From: Bacteroidota bacterium
GTDB lineage: Bacteria > Bacteroidota > Bacteroidia > Cytophagales > Cyclobacteriaceae
Assembly (NCBI GenBank): GCA_024280115.1
Contig: JAJRQT010000078.1
Span: 1-56,363 of the forward strand
DNA length: 56,363 nucleotides
Direction of reading: 5' to 3'
In this document: positions 53,845 to 56,363 of the stretch, piece after piece
How the letters are laid out: every line of letters begins with the position of its first letter
How positions within the stretch are numbered: position 1 is the first letter of the stretch
Made by a program: the position numbers and the translations under genes
The notes under the pieces: generated by a model
Databases searched by the model: none
Told to the model about the DNA's origin: nothing
Seen by the model: the letters and a program-made list of their open reading frames with translations, nothing else

Positions 53845-55952
53845 ATGAAGGAAGGGAGCATTAAGAAAATTGCATTACTCGGTAATCCTAATTGTGGGAA
53901 ATCCTCCCTTTTCAATCAATTGACAGGCCTCAATCAAAAGGTAGGTAATTTCCCAGGAGTTACCGTTGAAAAAAAGACTGGTTTTTGTCAGCTTGACAAC
54001 GGGGAAAAGTTGAAAATTATTGATCTGCCGGGCACCTATAGTCTATACCCAAAATCTCTGGATGAAAAGGTGGTTTTCGATACACTTATAGATAAAAATA
54101 ATCCTGAATACCCGGATATTGCCATACTGATCATTGACGCCTCTAATATAAAACGTAATCTATTGCTTTTCACTCAGGTGGTAGATTTGGATATTCCTGT
54201 AATTTTAGTGTTGAATATGTTGGATGTTGCCACCAATCGTGGCCAACGGGTCAGCCCGACATCGATAGCAAAGTTTTTTTAGTACCGACTATTTCATTGA
54301 ATGCCCGCACAGGTCAGGGCGTTGAGTTATTAAAGAAAACCATTACAGACAACGAAATAACAAAGACACATCCAATTTTTATTTCTTCAACTTTTGAGAA
54401 CGAGCTGGAGGCTGAGATCAGTAATAAGTTTACAATTAATAACAATTACACTTCCCATATTCTATTAATACAATATCAAAATTTTCCGGGCTTGTCGGAT
54501 GATGATAAGCTTTTTGTTAAAAATTTGATCAGGAAATATAAATTCAACCCCGAACTTTCTCAATCAAAGGAAATTCTGGAGCGTTACAAGGTTATTGATA
54601 AAGTTATCAATGAAGCCGTCATCTATAATCTTGAGCAAAACAAGAATCTCACGGAAAGATTAGATAAGGTATTTACACATAAAATTTATGGTTATTTCAT
54701 TTTTCTTGGTTTACTATTTCTGATGTTCCAGGCAATATTTGCATGGGCCCAGGCGCCTATGGATTTTATTGATTTTACCTTTTCAGAACTGGGGATTTAT
54801 CTAAAAACCAACCTTCCCCCTGGAGTGCTGACTGATTTAATATCGGAAGGAGTAATTCCCGGAATTGGTGGGGTTGTCATATTCATACCTCAAATAGCCA
54901 TACTTTTTGCCTTTATATCCATACTTGAAGAAACAGGATATATGTCGAGAGTCGTATTTTTGATGGACAAAATCATGCGAAATTTTGGATTAAATGGGAA
55001 AAGTGTGGTTCCGCTCATCTCTGGAGTTGCATGCGCTATCCCAGCCATTATGGCGACAAGAACCATCGATAACTGGAAGGAGAGGCTTATAACGATTTTT
55101 GTGACACCTTTTATGAGTTGCTCTGCGCGCCTTCCTGTTTATACAATTTTAATCGCACTGGTTGTACCTGATACAAAAGTATTTGGATTATTAAATATGC
55201 AGGGTTTGGCACTGATGGGTATGTATCTACTGGGATTTCTTATGTCAATTATTTCTGCCGCGATAATAAGTGCAATTGTGAAAATAAAGGATAAGGGCTA
55301 TTTCATAATGGAACTACCACTGTATAAATTTCCCCGATGGAAAAATGTGGGTATTACCATATTCGAAAAATCAAAGACATTTATATTCGAAGCAGGAAGA
55401 ATAATCCTCGCTATCTCCATTATTCTTTGGGTAGCCGCTTCCTATGGTCCCGGTGACAAACTGAAAAACGCCGAGGCATATGTAACACAATCACTAAATG
55501 GAGATAAGATCAGTCCGAAGGACTTCGATGCTAAAGTTGACGCTTTTAAACTTGAGAATTCATTTGCCGGTATATTCGGTAAAACGCTTGAGCCCGCAAT
55601 AAAACCTCTGGGTTATGACTGGAAAATCGGAATCGCGCTGGTGACCTCCTTTGCAGCAAGGGAAGTGTTTGTCGGTACCATGGCAACGATCTATAGCATT
55701 GGCTCAGAAGAAGAATCCACAATAAAAAGCAGGATGAAAGCGGAAATAAATCCGGATACCGGCGGTCCGATGTACACTTCTGCTGTGGCCATGTCTTTAT
55801 TGGTTTTCTATGCCTTTGCCATGCAATGCGTAAGTACCATGGCCATCGTGAAAAAAGAAACAAATAGCTGGAAATGGCCTCTGCTTCAGCTTGTTTACAT
55901 GACGGGGTTGGCCTATTTGTCATCTTTTCTGGTTTATAACCTCCTTTCTTAA
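53845..55952 (+). pseudogene. feoB: Ferrous iron transporter FeoB, interrupted by a one-base frameshift
   Basis: Two frames together give a ~702-residue FeoB, the normal length. The first (53845-54282) holds the G protein: G1 GNPNCGKSSLFNQLTG, PGVTVEKKTG, G3 DLPGTYSLYP and G4 VLNMLDV. The second resumes with LVPTISLNARTGQG and then the helical GDI-like region. The membrane core has GVVIFIPQIAILFAFISILE, the Gly-Val-Ala-Cys-Ala motif VVPLISGVACAIPAIMATR and FMSCSARLPVY. The join is at T7 (54274-54280) followed by AGT. With T8 it would read KFFLVP; with T7 a TAG stop arises. FeoB takes up Fe2+ across the inner membrane. The lesion splits the G domain from the channel, so the split form should not work unless it is an error or slippage occurs. 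Confidence 0.9.
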
Positions 55953-55994
55953 ACCAGATATAATTATGGAGGAAAATCATAAATTTCCATCACT

Positions 55995-56255
55995 CTACCT
56001 AATATAAATCCGGCTGTTTTTTTCTCTTACAAGTTCAAGTTTTGATACATACTTCAAATTTAATTCCGACTTAGAATCAACAGATGCTTTTAAGCTATTT
56101 ACATCGTCACCAAATTGAGCATTCGAATTTTTCATAGTTAGCTCAACTGTATCTGCATTTATATTGTTAAAATCTAATCTTGAATTTATTTGAGTGATTT
56201 TGGCATTTTTAAAATGAGATTTTATTGAGTTTCCATAACTAGTGTCTCTTTTAAA
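55995..56255 (-). pseudogene. C-terminal fragment of a repeat-rich (GIN/DUF2807-like) surface protein
   Basis: A minus-strand frame of ~86 codons without a usable start (a stop lies at 56256-56258) ends at 55995. Its sequence has the alternating beta pattern of GIN-domain (DUF2807-like) secreted proteins: NINADTVELTMKNSNAQFG, VNSLKASVDSKSELNLKYV. DNA further upstream to the window edge has stops in all frames I read. It is probably a decayed gene end, or part of a gene frameshifted at the window edge. Confidence 0.35.
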
Positions 56256-56363
56256 TCATGTAACTAAAAGATTATCAATAAATTAAGGTCAATTTTTTAT
56301 GTGAATCTTTTCGCTATTTATTAGGTTTTTTCAGTTAAAATGCAGATATTCAGGCTATTAACG

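Noticed and set aside
1..56363. CRISPR arrays, tRNA or rRNA genes
   Set aside because: No regularly spaced direct repeats and no cloverleaf or rRNA-like segments were seen on either strand by eye; a tRNAscan or Infernal run would be decisive.

Overview
The window looks like chromosomal DNA from a member of the Bacteroidota, most likely the Cytophagales or a related marine or soil lineage. The evidence is AT-rich DNA, start codons preceded by A/T-rich leaders rather than Shine-Dalgarno sequences, promoter boxes of the TTTG / TAnnTTTG type, and a characteristic gene set (propeller-type hybrid sensors, Wzi-like outer-membrane proteins, a CcmB-C-D-E-F cluster with a CxxxY CcmE, MopE-like metal-binding repeats). 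No rRNA, tRNA, CRISPR array or intact transposase gene was seen. The species cannot be named from the sequence alone.

Layout. 0-3.3 kb: the end of a GH18-like secreted protein, then a 3-hydroxyacyl-CoA dehydrogenase and an acyl-CoA dehydrogenase (beta-oxidation pair). 3.4-12.2 kb: a large secreted GH38 alpha-mannosidase, a palindromic element, and an MFS transporter / DapA-like aldolase / SDR cluster. 12.4-16.8 kb (minus strand): a very large sensor that fuses a periplasmic propeller, histidine kinase, receiver and class III cyclase. 17.0-23.0 kb: a 42-residue ORF with its own promoter and terminator, a frameshifted GH29 alpha-L-fucosidase, a TIM-barrel lipoprotein, an outer-membrane barrel and a beta-helix protein. 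23.2-24.8 kb: a small accessory patch with orphan ORFs, a degraded RelE-type toxin-antitoxin pair and dispersed GC-rich repeats, inserted next to comM. 24.8-31.7 kb (minus): comM (frameshifted), a MITE-like element, and an envelope operon (TPR protein, Wzi/RemB-like protein, MsbA-like exporter, small membrane protein).

31.9-42 kb (plus): guaB, a SpoIIE phosphatase / STAS / RsbW-type partner-switching module, three consecutive SurA/PpiC-type periplasmic folding factors and a MoxR ATPase. 42-48.2 kb: a minus-strand operon cysC-cysD-cysN-pheS ending with a degenerate Rieske-like lipoprotein, a divergent cysQ, and a UDP-glucuronate-type epimerase. 48.4-53.1 kb: a cytochrome c maturation operon (ccmB, ccmC, ccmD-like, ccmE, ccmF). 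53.6-56 kb: feoA and a frameshifted feoB for ferrous iron uptake, then a gene fragment.

The genes group into glycan degradation with sensing, sulfate activation that could feed sulfation or assimilation, envelope biogenesis, and heme/iron handling. Three otherwise well-preserved genes (GH29, comM, feoB) each lack exactly one base. In comM and feoB the missing base lies in the same local context, a T7 run followed by AGT where T8 is needed to encode Lys-Phe-Phe-Leu-Val. That points to homopolymer under-calling, recurrent real deletion, or slippage-dependent expression. The least explained parts are the accessory patch downstream of comM, the 42-aa ORF whose terminator directly abuts the fucosidase start codon, the sensor-kinase-cyclase fusion, and a stem-loop with a U-tract that would end an unannotated minus-strand transcript between ccmF and feoA.
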